Part shown: positions 1 to 6,782 of the stretch, in pieces | How the letters are laid out: every line of letters starts with the position of its first letter | Numbering within the stretch: position 1 is the stretch's first letter | From: UBA9464 sp003445095 | GTDB lineage: Bacteria; Verrucomicrobiota; Verrucomicrobiia; Limisphaerales; UBA9464 | NCBI GenBank assembly: GCA_035437945.1 | Contig: DAOMZG010000290.1 | Span: forward strand, 1 to 8,881 | Direction of reading: 5' to 3' | Length of the DNA: 8,881 nucleotides | Notes under the pieces: model-generated | What the model saw: only the letters and a program-made list of their open reading frames with translations | Told to the model about the DNA's origin: nothing | The model's database searches: none | Position numbers and translations under genes: made by a program

Positions 1-1245
1 GGCCTGCTCAGCACTTCGGGGTAATAAGGTGGCAGCCATGGCGAAATTGGTGCCCGAATCCCGAAAGCGATCAGTGTTGTTCGCGGCGAGTGCCTCATAC
101 CACGTGGACCATCCCCGACCCAGGTTTAGTGGCCCGGCAATTTCCGGCGGAGGCGCATTGGTGAGGCCGTCGGCAAATTGGGCGCTGGCGAGAGCGAGCA
201 AAGCCAGAGCGTCCGGCGCAGAATTGGTCAAACCACCCAGGGCGACGAATTGCCGGAACAAGGTTTGCCCGAGCCGTAAGCGCACCGCCGCGTTGCCTGG
301 ATCAGCGGGGTGGCCCGTCAGGTACGCCTGCAGAGTGCCTCGCGCGCTGGCCAAATCATCGCGGGCAAGGGAAGCATCGGCCAAGGCGAGCGCGGCCTCC
401 AGTTGACGCGCGACCGGGACGCGATCCGCGAGGTTGCGAGTAAATGCCGCACGCGCCTCGTCCGGCTTCCCAGCCCGGGTCCACATTCGGCCGGCCAATG
501 CCGCCGCCTCCGCCCGCCGTTCCACCGAACCTTCCTCGCCGAGGGTCTGTCCCCACGCCTCCGCTGCCTGCGCCGCCGCTTCCCAGTGACCAGCGCCTTC
601 CTCGACCACCGCCAGCAATTGCCAACGCGCCGCGATCTCGGCCGGGGTTTTGGCGAATGGCGCCGCTTGATTCAGGACCGCCGTCGCTTCCGTCCACTTG
701 GACTCCGCCCGCAAGGCCTCTGCCTTCACGATCAATCCGGAAAAGAGCACCCCGGGCTCAATTCCCGCCGCCAGTCGTTTGGCGAACGGACCGTCAGGCT
801 CCTCCAAAACTCGCAAAGCGCCCGCTCGGTCGCCCAGGTTCAATCGCGCCTGTGCCTCGCGCACGGCGGCGATGCCCGAACGCGGCGCCTCGGGATTTGC
901 CTTGATGAAGTCCGCAAAAGCCGTCGCGGAGTTGGTCCAGTCGCTCAGCCAAAAGGCCAACTCAGCCTGGGCGAACTGGCGAAGCCGCACGGCGTCCCGG
1001 AGCAGCGGCGATTGCGGGAACTTCGCCTCAAATTCCGCTAGGCTTTGCGCCGCTCGGGCCCATTGACCCAAATCGAAATCCCTAACGGAAGAGTCAAAAG
1101 CGAGTTGTTCGGCGGGTTCCGCTCCAGATAACGGCGTCAGCCAACAGACGTAAACCAAAACGCAACAGAATATCCACGCAACGCGCCCACGGAGCGGCCG
1201 GGCTTTCGTCGAATCATATCCCCGATGGGTCTTTTGTCCTTCCAT
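1..1245 (-). CDS. secreted TPR-repeat protein, C-terminus cut by window edge
   Basis: An uninterrupted minus-strand frame of 415 codons runs from an ATG at 1245 to the left edge. Residues 1-21 are polar and basic, 22-39 are hydrophobic (VAWIFCCVLVYVCWLTPL), and an S-G-A signal-peptidase-I-like site ends at residue 42, so the protein is probably exported. The rest is Ala/Leu/Glu-rich and helical, with TPR-like units (for example FDLGQWARAAQSLAEFEAKF near 57-76, then AELAFWLSDWTNSATAFADF). This resembles BamD/YbgF-type envelope scaffolds. TPR proteins mediate protein contacts; the partner here is unknown. Start choice is uncertain: an in-frame ATG at 1260 and a GTG at 1290 lie downstream of an in-frame TAG. 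AGAGGG directly abuts the 1260 ATG, too close for a normal ribosome site. The shorter signal-peptide n-region favours 1245. The gene is separated from the DUF1501 gene by 201 bp containing palindromes. The TPR/export call is solid; any specific role is not known. Confidence 0.8.
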   Translation of the reverse strand, partial: MEGQKTHRGYDSTKARPLRGRVAWIFCCVLVYVCWLTPLSGAEPAEQLAFDSSVRDFDLGQWARAAQSLAEFEAKFPQSPLLRDAVRLRQFAQAELAFWLSDWTNSATAFADFIKANPEAPRSGIAAVREAQARLNLGDRAGALRVLEEPDGPFAKRLAAGIEPGVLFSGLIVKAEALRAESKWTEATAVLNQAAPFAKTPAEIAARWQLLAVVEEGAGHWEAAAQAAEAWGQTLGEEGSVERRAEAAALAGRMWTRAGKPDEARAAFTRNLADRVPVARQLEAALALADASLARDDLASARGTLQAYLTGHPADPGNAAVRLRLGQTLFRQFVALGGLTNSAPDALALLALASAQFADGLTNAPPPEIAGPLNLGRGWSTWYEALAANNTDRFRDSGTNFAMAATLLPRSAEQA

Positions 1246-1290
1246 TGAATTCAACGGCATCCCTCTGCACCCAAAGCCAGGCGCCGTCAC

Positions 1291-1384
1291 GCCCTACTTC
1301 ACGCGAGGATTCCCACGCGCGCGAGCCTCGAAATTCCTCAGGCCCGCGACTGTAGCCGCGGACGTGAGTCCGTGGAAGTAGGGC
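1291..1384. repeat. 10-bp perfect inverted repeat (arms 1291-1300, 1375-1384)
   Basis: GCCCTACTTC and its exact reverse complement GAAGTAGGGC are separated by 74 bp. Flanking bases do not extend the match. The arms enclose palindrome copy A and the sequence before it. This could be a terminal inverted repeat of a small non-autonomous element, part of a longer repeat family, or chance. Confidence 0.35.
1352..1375 (+). repeat. REP-like palindrome, copy A
   Basis: The unit begins with GTAG, followed by a stem CCGCGGAC, loop GTGA and return arm GTCCGTGG. This gives eight pairs including one G-T wobble. A GTAG tetranucleotide at the 5' foot of an imperfect hairpin is the published hallmark of REP sequences recognised by RAYT (TnpA-REP) transposases. 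Copy B lies 19 bp downstream in inverted orientation. Assignment to the REP class is inferred from architecture only; no RAYT gene is in the window. Confidence 0.6.
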
Positions 1385-1394
1385 AGTCTGACGA

Positions 1395-1421
1395 CCGCCA
1401 CCAACTTACGTTGGCGGCTAC
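1395..1421 (-). repeat. REP-like palindrome, copy B (inverted)
   Basis: Read on the minus strand it begins GTAGCCGC, like copy A, then CAAC, loop GTAA, and return arm GTTGGTGG followed by CGG. Over 24 aligned bases it matches copy A at 19. Four of the five differences are two compensating stem pairs (GG/CC in A, CA/TG in B), and the fifth is in the loop. Copies A and B face each other with GTAG at both outer ends (1352 and 1421), the arrangement called a REPIN or BIME. It lies between the DUF1501 stop and the TPR gene and could also affect 3'-end formation or message stability of the upstream operon. Confidence 0.6.
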
Positions 1422-1446
1422 GGCAATTGTCGCGGTCACCTCCGAC

Positions 1447-2928
1447 TCACACCACCAACCGCTGCACCACGTCGCCTCGCACATCCGTCAGCCGAAAATC
1501 GCGCCCCTGAAAGCGGTAGGTCAGCCGCTCGTGATCAAGGCCGAACAGATGCAGGATCGTGGCGTGGAGATCATTCACGTGGACCGGCTCCCGCGTGACA
1601 TTCCAACCCACTTCGTCGGTTTCGCCAATCACTTGACCGCCGCGCACGCCGCCGCCCGCGAGCCACACACTGAACGCAAATGGATGATGATCGCGCCCCG
1701 AGACTCGCCCATCGAAGCTCGGACGATTCTCTCCCAAAGGAGTCCGCCCGAATTCGCTGGCCCAAACGACCAACGTTTCGTCGAGCAATCCCCGTTGCTT
1801 GAGATCTTGTAACAACGCCGCCACCGGTTGATCGACGACCCGACAATTGTAAACGAGGTCGTTGTCGAGATCGTTGTGGTGGTCCCATGACGCATGATGA
1901 ATCGCCACGAACCGAACGCCCCGCTCCACCATCCGTCGAGCGAGCAGGCAATTCCGCGAGAACGTCTGAAATGCATCGCCGCTGCCGCCGCGCTGGGTCG
2001 TCAGGCCGCCGGCCTCCCGATCAACCCCGTACTCCGAAAGCGTGGTCGCCGATTCACCCGCGAAGCTGGTCAGCTCTGGCGCGGCCACTTGCATCCTCGC
2101 CGCCAACTCATAATTAGCAATTCGAGCCGCGATTTCCGGGTCCCCTACCACCTTTTGTCGGAGCGCATTCAGATCCCGCAGCGCATCCAATCCGTAATGT
2201 CGAGCCTCCGCGCTCAAACCGGCCGGACTATTCAAATCCTGCACCGGCTCGCCTCGAGAACGGAACATCACGCCAGAAAAGTTCGAGGGCAGGAAACCAC
2301 TTTGAAACATGGTGTTTCCACCACTCGGTGCCCGCCCCGCCGTCAACACCACGTAGCCCGGCAGGTTCTGCGAAGGACTCCCTAACGCGTAATTGACCCA
2401 CGACCCAACACTCGGCCGCCCGAGCATCATTGAACCGCAATACATCAACAGCTCGCCAGGATGATGGTTGAATGCCTCTGTGTGCATCGAGCGCACCAGC
2501 GCCAGATCATCGGCGCAGGATCCGATCCGCGGCAGCAGTTGGCTCATCTCGAGCCCGCTTTGTCCGTACCGACGAAACGGATGCGGTGAACCCATCAACA
2601 CCGCACTGTCTTTCTGCAGGAACGCGAACCGCACATTCTTCGTCAGCGATTCAGGCAACTTTTGACCGTTCAACTCTTTGAGCTTGGGTTTCGGATCGAA
2701 GAGGTCGAGCTGACTGACGCCGCCCTCCATGTACAGAAAAATGCAATTCTTGGCCCGAGGTGCGAAGTGCGGTCCGACCGCCGACAATGCTTGAGAAGGA
2801 GAGCCCGTCCCGGATGCCGCCAGCAGCCGGTCCGCTCCGAGCAGCGACGCCAGGGCCACTCCGCCAATCCCCCGGGAAGTACTCACGAGGAAGTCGCGGC
2901 GCGTCAGTTGAATAGCGTCGTCGTTCAT
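1447..2928 (-). CDS. DUF1501 family protein, Tat-exported (493 aa)
   Basis: The protein belongs to the DUF1501 family, which has an alkaline-phosphatase/sulfatase-like fold and is very abundant in Planctomycetota and Verrucomicrobiota, usually beside PSD1 genes. Residues 8-16 (LTRRDFLVS) form a twin-arginine signal followed by a hydrophobic stretch to about residue 37, so it should leave the cytoplasm folded. Family motifs are FLYMEGGVSQLDLFDPKP (64-81), MHTEAFNHHPGE (148-159), AIHHASWDHHNDLDND (342-357), VVWASEFGRTPLGE (387-400) and GRDHHPFAFSVWLAGGG (411-427). The His/Asp/Glu clusters suggest a metal site, but substrate and reaction are not known. The frame is open upstream to 3084, but the ATG at 2928 is chosen because the Tat signal follows it and because ATGA overlaps the stop of the upstream gene by 4 nt, implying translational coupling. 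Length and motif order look complete. Confidence 0.93.
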   Translation of the reverse strand: MNDDAIQLTRRDFLVSTSRGIGGVALASLLGADRLLAASGTGSPSQALSAVGPHFAPRAKNCIFLYMEGGVSQLDLFDPKPKLKELNGQKLPESLTKNVRFAFLQKDSAVLMGSPHPFRRYGQSGLEMSQLLPRIGSCADDLALVRSMHTEAFNHHPGELLMYCGSMMLGRPSVGSWVNYALGSPSQNLPGYVVLTAGRAPSGGNTMFQSGFLPSNFSGVMFRSRGEPVQDLNSPAGLSAEARHYGLDALRDLNALRQKVVGDPEIAARIANYELAARMQVAAPELTSFAGESATTLSEYGVDREAGGLTTQRGGSGDAFQTFSRNCLLARRMVERGVRFVAIHHASWDHHNDLDNDLVYNCRVVDQPVAALLQDLKQRGLLDETLVVWASEFGRTPLGENRPSFDGRVSGRDHHPFAFSVWLAGGGVRGGQVIGETDEVGWNVTREPVHVNDLHATILHLFGLDHERLTYRFQGRDFRLTDVRGDVVQRLVV

Positions 2929-4790
2929 TCGCGGTTCTGAAATTCGTCGAGATTCAAGAGCGTCTGAGCCACCACGAAAAGGGCTTCGGATGGCGATCTT
3001 GTGTGCACGTTCGCAAAGAGCTTTTCGAGGCGAGTCTGTTCGGCGGCCAACGGCACGCGCCCGAAACATAAGCGGAACGCCCATTGAATTTGCTCGCTTG
3101 TATCACTCCTGCATTCTCGGACGACTCGGTCGGCCAACGCCCACGCTGCGTCAGCGAAGGTAGCATTGTTGAGCAAGGTCAGCGCTTGGAGCGCATTGTT
3201 CGACCGATCCCGACGCGTGCAGGCTTCGTTCGGATTGGCTTGGTCGAAGGTCGGCAACAACGGATGCGCCACGGTCCGTTGAGAGAAAATGTAGAGGCTG
3301 CGGCGTTGGAGCACGGGACCGCTATCGTCGGTCCAACTCCACGCCCCGGCCGTTCCCAGCCACTTGACGTCAGCCGGCATCGGTGGACGAAAGCTGCGAC
3401 CGCCCACTGACGATTCCAGCGTGCCGGAGACTTCCAGCGCGCTATCGCGAAGGATCTCCGCTTCAAGACGGATTCGATTCTGGCGCGCGAGCCAACGGTT
3501 CTGCGGATCTCGTTCCGCGAGTTCCGGGCGCGCGAACGAAGCCTGGCGGTAGGTCGAAGAGTTTAGAATCAGCCGCAGCACATGCTTCCGACTCCATCCC
3601 GAAGCCACAAACTCGCGAGCGAGCCAATCGAGCAGTTTCGGATGCGACGGAGGTTCCCCGCGGACTCCGAAGTCTTCCGTGGTGGCCACGAGACCGCGTC
3701 CGAAGAGGTGAAGCCACAGTTGATTCACCGCCACTCGTGCCGTTAGTGGATTCTCCGCCGAAACCAGCCATTGGGCTAGATCGAGGCGTGTCGGCCGTTG
3801 ATCGGACGCCGAATTGGATTGGAGGGATTGAGCCTCGTTCGCTTCCGTCAGCTTCAGCGCGTCGTGGCTCACCGCGGATAGGAACGCCGGCCGGACCTCC
3901 TCGCCCGTGCGCAAGAAATCGCCTCGGACATGGACAAATGTTTGCGGCGCTTTGGGGCGCTCGCGAAAGGAGTACGCCTTCACGCCGGGCTCGACGTCGA
4001 CCTCACATTCCTCCGCCCCATCGAAGAAAGCATACATCTGATAGAACTCGCGCTGGCTGACCGGGTCGTACTTGTGGGAATGGCATTCGGCGCACCCAAG
4101 CGTCAGGCCCAGCCAGACCAGGCCGGTCGTGGCGACACGATCTACTTTCGCTTTCACGGCAAACTCGGCGGCGTCCACTCCGTCTTCATGGTTGCTAAGG
4201 GTTAACCGATGAAATCCTGACGCGACCCGCTGGTCCGACGTCGCGTTCGGCAACAAATCACCAGCCAGTTGTTCCACGGTGAACTGGTCGAATGGCTGAT
4301 CACGGTTGAATGAACGAATGACCCAGTCGCGATAAACCCAGGCCCACGGGCGTTCTCGATCAATCTGGTAACCGCTCGTATCGGCGTACCGCGCGAGGTC
4401 AAGCCAATGCCGCCCCCAACGCTCTCCAAAATGCGGCGACGCCAGCAGTTGCTCGACGTGTTTCGCATAGGCGTCCGGCGTCGAATCGGCCATGAAGGCG
4501 TCCACCTCTTCCGGGGTCGGGGGCACCCCGATCAAATCCAGGCACAGTCGCCGCAGCAGTGTCGGCCGATCCGCTTCCGCGGAGGGAGCGACCCGTTCGC
4601 GTTCCAGCTTCGCGAGCACAAACGCATCCACCGGACTGCGCACCCACGAACTCTGCTTCACCGTCGGCACCATTTGAGCTTGCGGGCTTCGAAAGGCCCA
4701 ATGCTCCGCCGCCGCCGATGGCTCGCTGGCGCGACACCAGGCACCCGCGAGTAACGCGAGGATGAGGCAGAGGCGGACCGGGAAAATCAT
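2925..4790 (-). CDS. PSD1/DUF1549-DUF1553 family secreted protein, no PSC1 domain (621 aa)
   Basis: This is a planctomycete/verrucomicrobial PSD1-type protein. Residues 1-20 (MIFPVRLCLILALLAGAW, then CRA) form a Sec signal peptide. The DUF1549 region covers roughly 48-258, with SPVDAFVLAKLE, LIGVPPTPEEVDAF, SPHFGERWGRHWLDLARYAD and LGCAECHSHKYDP. The CAECH at 233-237 fits the CxxCH haem-c attachment consensus conserved in this family. The DUF1553 region covers roughly 335-595, with ENPLTARVAVNQLWLHLFGRGLV and the HPKLLDWLAREF segment, ending in LLNLDEFQ. Many family members carry an extra N-terminal cytochrome-like PSC1 domain and a middle domain; here the mature protein starts almost at DUF1549, so it is a short form. 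Polysaccharide or sulfated-glycan breakdown is often suggested for such gene pairs but is unproven. The ATG at 4790 is chosen because the signal peptide begins there, although the frame extends to 4883. Confidence 0.93.
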   Translation of the reverse strand: MIFPVRLCLILALLAGAWCRASEPSAAAEHWAFRSPQAQMVPTVKQSSWVRSPVDAFVLAKLERERVAPSAEADRPTLLRRLCLDLIGVPPTPEEVDAFMADSTPDAYAKHVEQLLASPHFGERWGRHWLDLARYADTSGYQIDRERPWAWVYRDWVIRSFNRDQPFDQFTVEQLAGDLLPNATSDQRVASGFHRLTLSNHEDGVDAAEFAVKAKVDRVATTGLVWLGLTLGCAECHSHKYDPVSQREFYQMYAFFDGAEECEVDVEPGVKAYSFRERPKAPQTFVHVRGDFLRTGEEVRPAFLSAVSHDALKLTEANEAQSLQSNSASDQRPTRLDLAQWLVSAENPLTARVAVNQLWLHLFGRGLVATTEDFGVRGEPPSHPKLLDWLAREFVASGWSRKHVLRLILNSSTYRQASFARPELAERDPQNRWLARQNRIRLEAEILRDSALEVSGTLESSVGGRSFRPPMPADVKWLGTAGAWSWTDDSGPVLQRRSLYIFSQRTVAHPLLPTFDQANPNEACTRRDRSNNALQALTLLNNATFADAAWALADRVVRECRSDTSEQIQWAFRLCFGRVPLAAEQTRLEKLFANVHTRSPSEALFVVAQTLLNLDEFQNRE

Positions 4791-4891
4791 GCAGCGATTC
4801 GAGCGCGATTGGGAATAGGGACGTATTGGAGTATGACATCCTTCGGAACTTTTTTGAAGCCCCGCCCGTTCAAAACGGTCCACCTTGCTTG
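4791..4891. promoter_or_regulatory. divergent promoter region between PSD1 and prepilin genes
   Basis: These 101 bp separate two divergently transcribed genes, so they must hold both promoters or leaders. On the plus strand TTGGGA (4809-4814) and TATGAC (4832-4837) lie 17 bp apart, each matching four of six sigma-70 consensus bases. A small perfect palindrome, CCGTT-CAA-AACGG (4866-4878), lies just before the prepilin start and could be an operator or mRNA hairpin. No convincing box was found for the minus direction. The promoter assignment is weak and rests on motif matching by eye. Confidence 0.4.
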
Positions 4892-5650
4892 ATGCCCGTC
4901 CGCAACGCCCATCCGCGACCGATTCGCGCCTTCACCTTGATCGAACTCTTGGTGGTCATCGCGATCATCGCCATTCTCGCGGGAATGCTTTTGCCATCGC
5001 TCTCGGGAGCCAAAGAAGCGGCCAGGCGCATTGCGTGCGTGAACAGCCTGCGGCAACTGGGACTCGCCCATGCCTTCTACACCGGGGATCACTCCGGCCT
5101 AATGGTACCTCGCACCTACCAACCGGCCTGGCCCACCCTGCTGCGCCCGGGCTACCAAGACGTCAAACTGCTGCGCTGCCCGAGCGACGGTCCTAAGCCG
5201 CCCCACACGTTTGGCTCGCCAAACACCAACCATGTCGCCGACAACGCGCCCCGCAGCTACATCATGAACGGTTGGAACGATTGGTTTCAGGTTAATTCGA
5301 GCGCTGAGGAGTTCGCTCGTTATCTCTCACACTCACTGACCAACTCGGTTCCGGAATCCGGACTGCGCGAACCTTCGGAGACGATCGTGTTCGGCGAGAA
5401 GCGATCTGACGCTCCAACCCACGGACACTTCCATATGGATTTCCTCGCCAGCCGACTGGGCGACGACGTGGAAGAACTGGAACATGGCCGACACGGCCGC
5501 ATGGGAAATGCCAAAGGTCAGGGCTCTAACCACGCTTTCGCTGACGGCAGCGTCCGATTCCTGCGCTTCGGCCGCGCGCTGACGCCGATCAATCTCTGGG
5601 CCAGCACCGAGCTTTGGCGAACCAACACGGCTACCTTCAATCCGCAGTAA
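4892..5650 (+). CDS. prepilin-type N-terminal methylation / H-Xn-DG family protein (252 aa)
   Basis: Residues 13-31 (AFTLIELLVVIAIIAILAG) are a type IV/type II pseudopilin signal. Cleavage by prepilin peptidase is expected before F14; E18 is the conserved +5 glutamate, and the -1 residue is Ala rather than the usual Gly. KEAARRIACVNSLRQLGLA (41-59) is the standard following helix. The C-terminal half has RCPSDG (95-100), RSYIMNGW (121-128) and NHAFADGSVRFLRFG (213-227), matching the prepilin-type processing-associated DG family common in planctomycetes and verrucomicrobia. From H201 to D218-G219 the spacing is 16 residues rather than the family's 9, an apparent seven-residue insertion. The ending PINLWASTELWRT is also typical of verrucomicrobial members. 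The product is an inner-membrane or surface-associated pseudopilin-like protein with no defined substrate. The ATG at 4892 is chosen; upstream there is only an alternative TTG (4826), which would make the leader too long. Confidence 0.9.
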   Translation: MPVRNAHPRPIRAFTLIELLVVIAIIAILAGMLLPSLSGAKEAARRIACVNSLRQLGLAHAFYTGDHSGLMVPRTYQPAWPTLLRPGYQDVKLLRCPSDGPKPPHTFGSPNTNHVADNAPRSYIMNGWNDWFQVNSSAEEFARYLSHSLTNSVPESGLREPSETIVFGEKRSDAPTHGHFHMDFLASRLGDDVEELEHGRHGRMGNAKGQGSNHAFADGSVRFLRFGRALTPINLWASTELWRTNTATFNPQ

Positions 5651-5898
5651 AAGCTAGGCGCGAGTCGATGCCGCAAGTTTGGGAGTGCGGTGGCGGAGTC
5701 TTCGGTGCTACCGCTTTAGCATGGAAGAAAGCAGTTGGAGTCTCTCGATCCCTAACTTGCCTCGGGTGCCATGGCAAAGCGGCAGCTCCGCAAAACCTCC
5801 CGACTTCGCCTGGCTTCGGCCCGGCAGGTCGCCGCCGTACTGCACAGGGCGCGCCCAGGAAAGTCTCACCCGATGCGGTAACCAACCACGATGAATCG
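5651..5898. other. 248-bp spacer with inverted repeat-like sequences
   Basis: The reductase frame happens to stay open through this stretch back to a TTG at 5614 inside the prepilin gene, but the translation resembles no oxidoreductase, so I treat it as non-coding. It holds a CCGCA/TGCGG hairpin (5671-5675/5686-5690), a 19-bp imperfect inverted repeat (5703-5721/5772-5790) and a perfect palindrome, GGGCGCGCCC, at 5847-5856. The promoter of the reductase gene should be here, but no clear box was found. Confidence 0.5.
5703..5790. repeat. imperfect inverted repeat (arms 5703-5721, 5772-5790)
   Basis: The reverse complement of 5703-5721 reads TGCTAAAGCGGTAGCACCG, and 5772-5790 reads TGGCAAAGCGGCAGCTCCG: 15 of 19 identical, with a common AAAGCGGYAGC core. 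The arms are 50 bp apart and lie between two genes. This looks like two facing copies of a dispersed repeat. It differs from the GTAG-footed palindromes at 1352-1421, because neither arm folds back on itself. Confidence 0.4.
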
Positions 5899-5901
5899 AT
5901 G

Positions 5902-6762
5902 ATGGAAAGCAACACACAATCCACCATTTGGATTACCGGCGCGGGAGGACTGATCGGCAATGAACTCGTCCCACTGACTCGCGCCCGATTTCCGGGAGCC
6001 CGGGTGATTGGGTTGACACGCGCCATGCTGGATTTGGCGGACGCTCGAACGGTCCGGGATCGGTTCGCCGCCGAACGTCCCAACTTGATTCTCCATTGCG
6101 CGGCGATCAGTCGATCCCCGGTTTGCCAGGCGCAACCCGACCTGGCGCGTCAAATCAACGTCGGTGTCACCCGGCTCCTCGCGGAACTCTCCGACGCAGC
6201 GACGCTCGTGCTGTTCTCCACCGACCTAGTTTTCGATGGACGTCGCGGAGGCTACACGGAACGGGACGAGCCGAATCCGTTGATGGTCTATGCCGAAACC
6301 AAGGTCGACGCCGAGCGAATCGTCCTGACCAATCCGCGTCATCTCGTGGTTCGGACGTCGCTGAATTACGGGCACTCGCTCACCGGTGATCGCTCGTTTA
6401 ACGAAGAGATTCTCCAAGCGTGGCGAGCAGGCCGGACATTGCGCCTGTTCACCGATGAATTTAGGGCCCCACTTGCTGCCGTCGAAACCGCGCGCGCAGT
6501 CCTCGATCTCGTCGCCGCGAGTGCGACCGGACTTTTTCATGTAGCGGGGCGAGAGCGACTGTCTCGCTTCCAAATCGGGGAACTGCTCGCGGCCCGGCAT
6601 CCAGAGGTGCATCCGAAACTCGAACCGGCCTCCACGAAGGAGTTTGCCGGCGCTCCCCGGCCTCCCGACGTCACGTTGAACTGTGCGAAGGCCGAAGCGA
6701 TTTTAAGGCGACCGTTGCCTGCATTCTCGGAATGGCTCCAGGCCAACGCCGCAGTCGCCTGA
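5902..6762 (+). CDS. RmlD-like NAD(P)-dependent sugar-nucleotide reductase (286 aa)
   Basis: This is an extended short-chain dehydrogenase/reductase of the RmlD-substrate-binding family, whose type member reduces dTDP-4-dehydrorhamnose to dTDP-L-rhamnose. The Rossmann glycine motif is TGAGGLIG (12-19). The catalytic Ser/Thr lie in LFSTDLVFDG (104-113) and the Tyr/Lys pair in YAETK (Y130, K134). HCAAIS (65-70) is the nucleotide-binding NAA-like segment, and PPDVTLNCAKAEAIL (254-268) matches the family's C-terminal RPxxxxLxxxK region. Length is normal. Fold and cofactor class are secure; the exact substrate is not, because no rmlA, rmlB or rmlC homologue is adjacent, and related proteins act on other substrates. 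Tandem ATGs at 5899 and 5902 are both possible starts; neither has a Shine-Dalgarno sequence. The next gene starts 71 bp after the stop, so co-transcription is possible. Confidence 0.85.
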   Translation: MESNTQSTIWITGAGGLIGNELVPLTRARFPGARVIGLTRAMLDLADARTVRDRFAAERPNLILHCAAISRSPVCQAQPDLARQINVGVTRLLAELSDAATLVLFSTDLVFDGRRGGYTERDEPNPLMVYAETKVDAERIVLTNPRHLVVRTSLNYGHSLTGDRSFNEEILQAWRAGRTLRLFTDEFRAPLAAVETARAVLDLVAASATGLFHVAGRERLSRFQIGELLAARHPEVHPKLEPASTKEFAGAPRPPDVTLNCAKAEAILRRPLPAFSEWLQANAAVA

Positions 6763-6782
6763 CCGCCGAAACCTAAGGCTCC

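Larger units (their letters stand above)
1246..1446. other. 201-bp spacer with palindromic repeats and TPR-gene leader
   Basis: This stretch lies between the end of the DUF1501 gene and the start of the TPR gene, both on the minus strand. It must hold the end of the PSD1/DUF1501 transcript and probably the promoter of the TPR gene. It contains two inverted GTAG-footed hairpins (1352-1421) and a perfect 10-bp inverted repeat, GCCCTACTTC at 1291-1300 and GAAGTAGGGC at 1375-1384. The second arm overlaps the edge of the first hairpin. A weaker 5-bp CGAGG/CCTCG pair lies at 1304-1308/1326-1330. I find no T-tract typical of an intrinsic terminator and no clear sigma-70 promoter. Confidence 0.6.

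Noticed and set aside
356..697. Minus-strand 113-codon frame rich in Gly/Arg
   Set aside because: It is out of frame with, and wholly inside, the minus-strand TPR gene, and it is low complexity.
310..1041. Long plus-strand frame over the first kilobase
   Set aside because: It is antisense to the 415-codon secreted TPR frame; its translation is Arg/Pro-rich with no recognisable domain, as expected of a high-GC shadow.
1894..2385. Plus-strand 163-codon frame opposite the DUF1501 gene
   Set aside because: It is a shadow of a strongly conserved coding sequence, with no domain or start signal.
3383..4060. Plus-strand 225-codon frame opposite the PSD1 gene
   Set aside because: It is Arg/Pro/Ser-rich and antisense to conserved DUF1553 motifs, so an overlapping gene is not supported.
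4844..4858. T-rich run (ACTTTTTTG) as an intrinsic terminator
   Set aside because: It lies between divergent promoters where no transcript should end, and the preceding stem is only about three to four pairs.
5614..5901. N-terminal extension of the reductase to a TTG at 5614
   Set aside because: It would overlap the prepilin gene, and its translation has no SDR similarity. The Rossmann strand begins right after the ATG at 5902.
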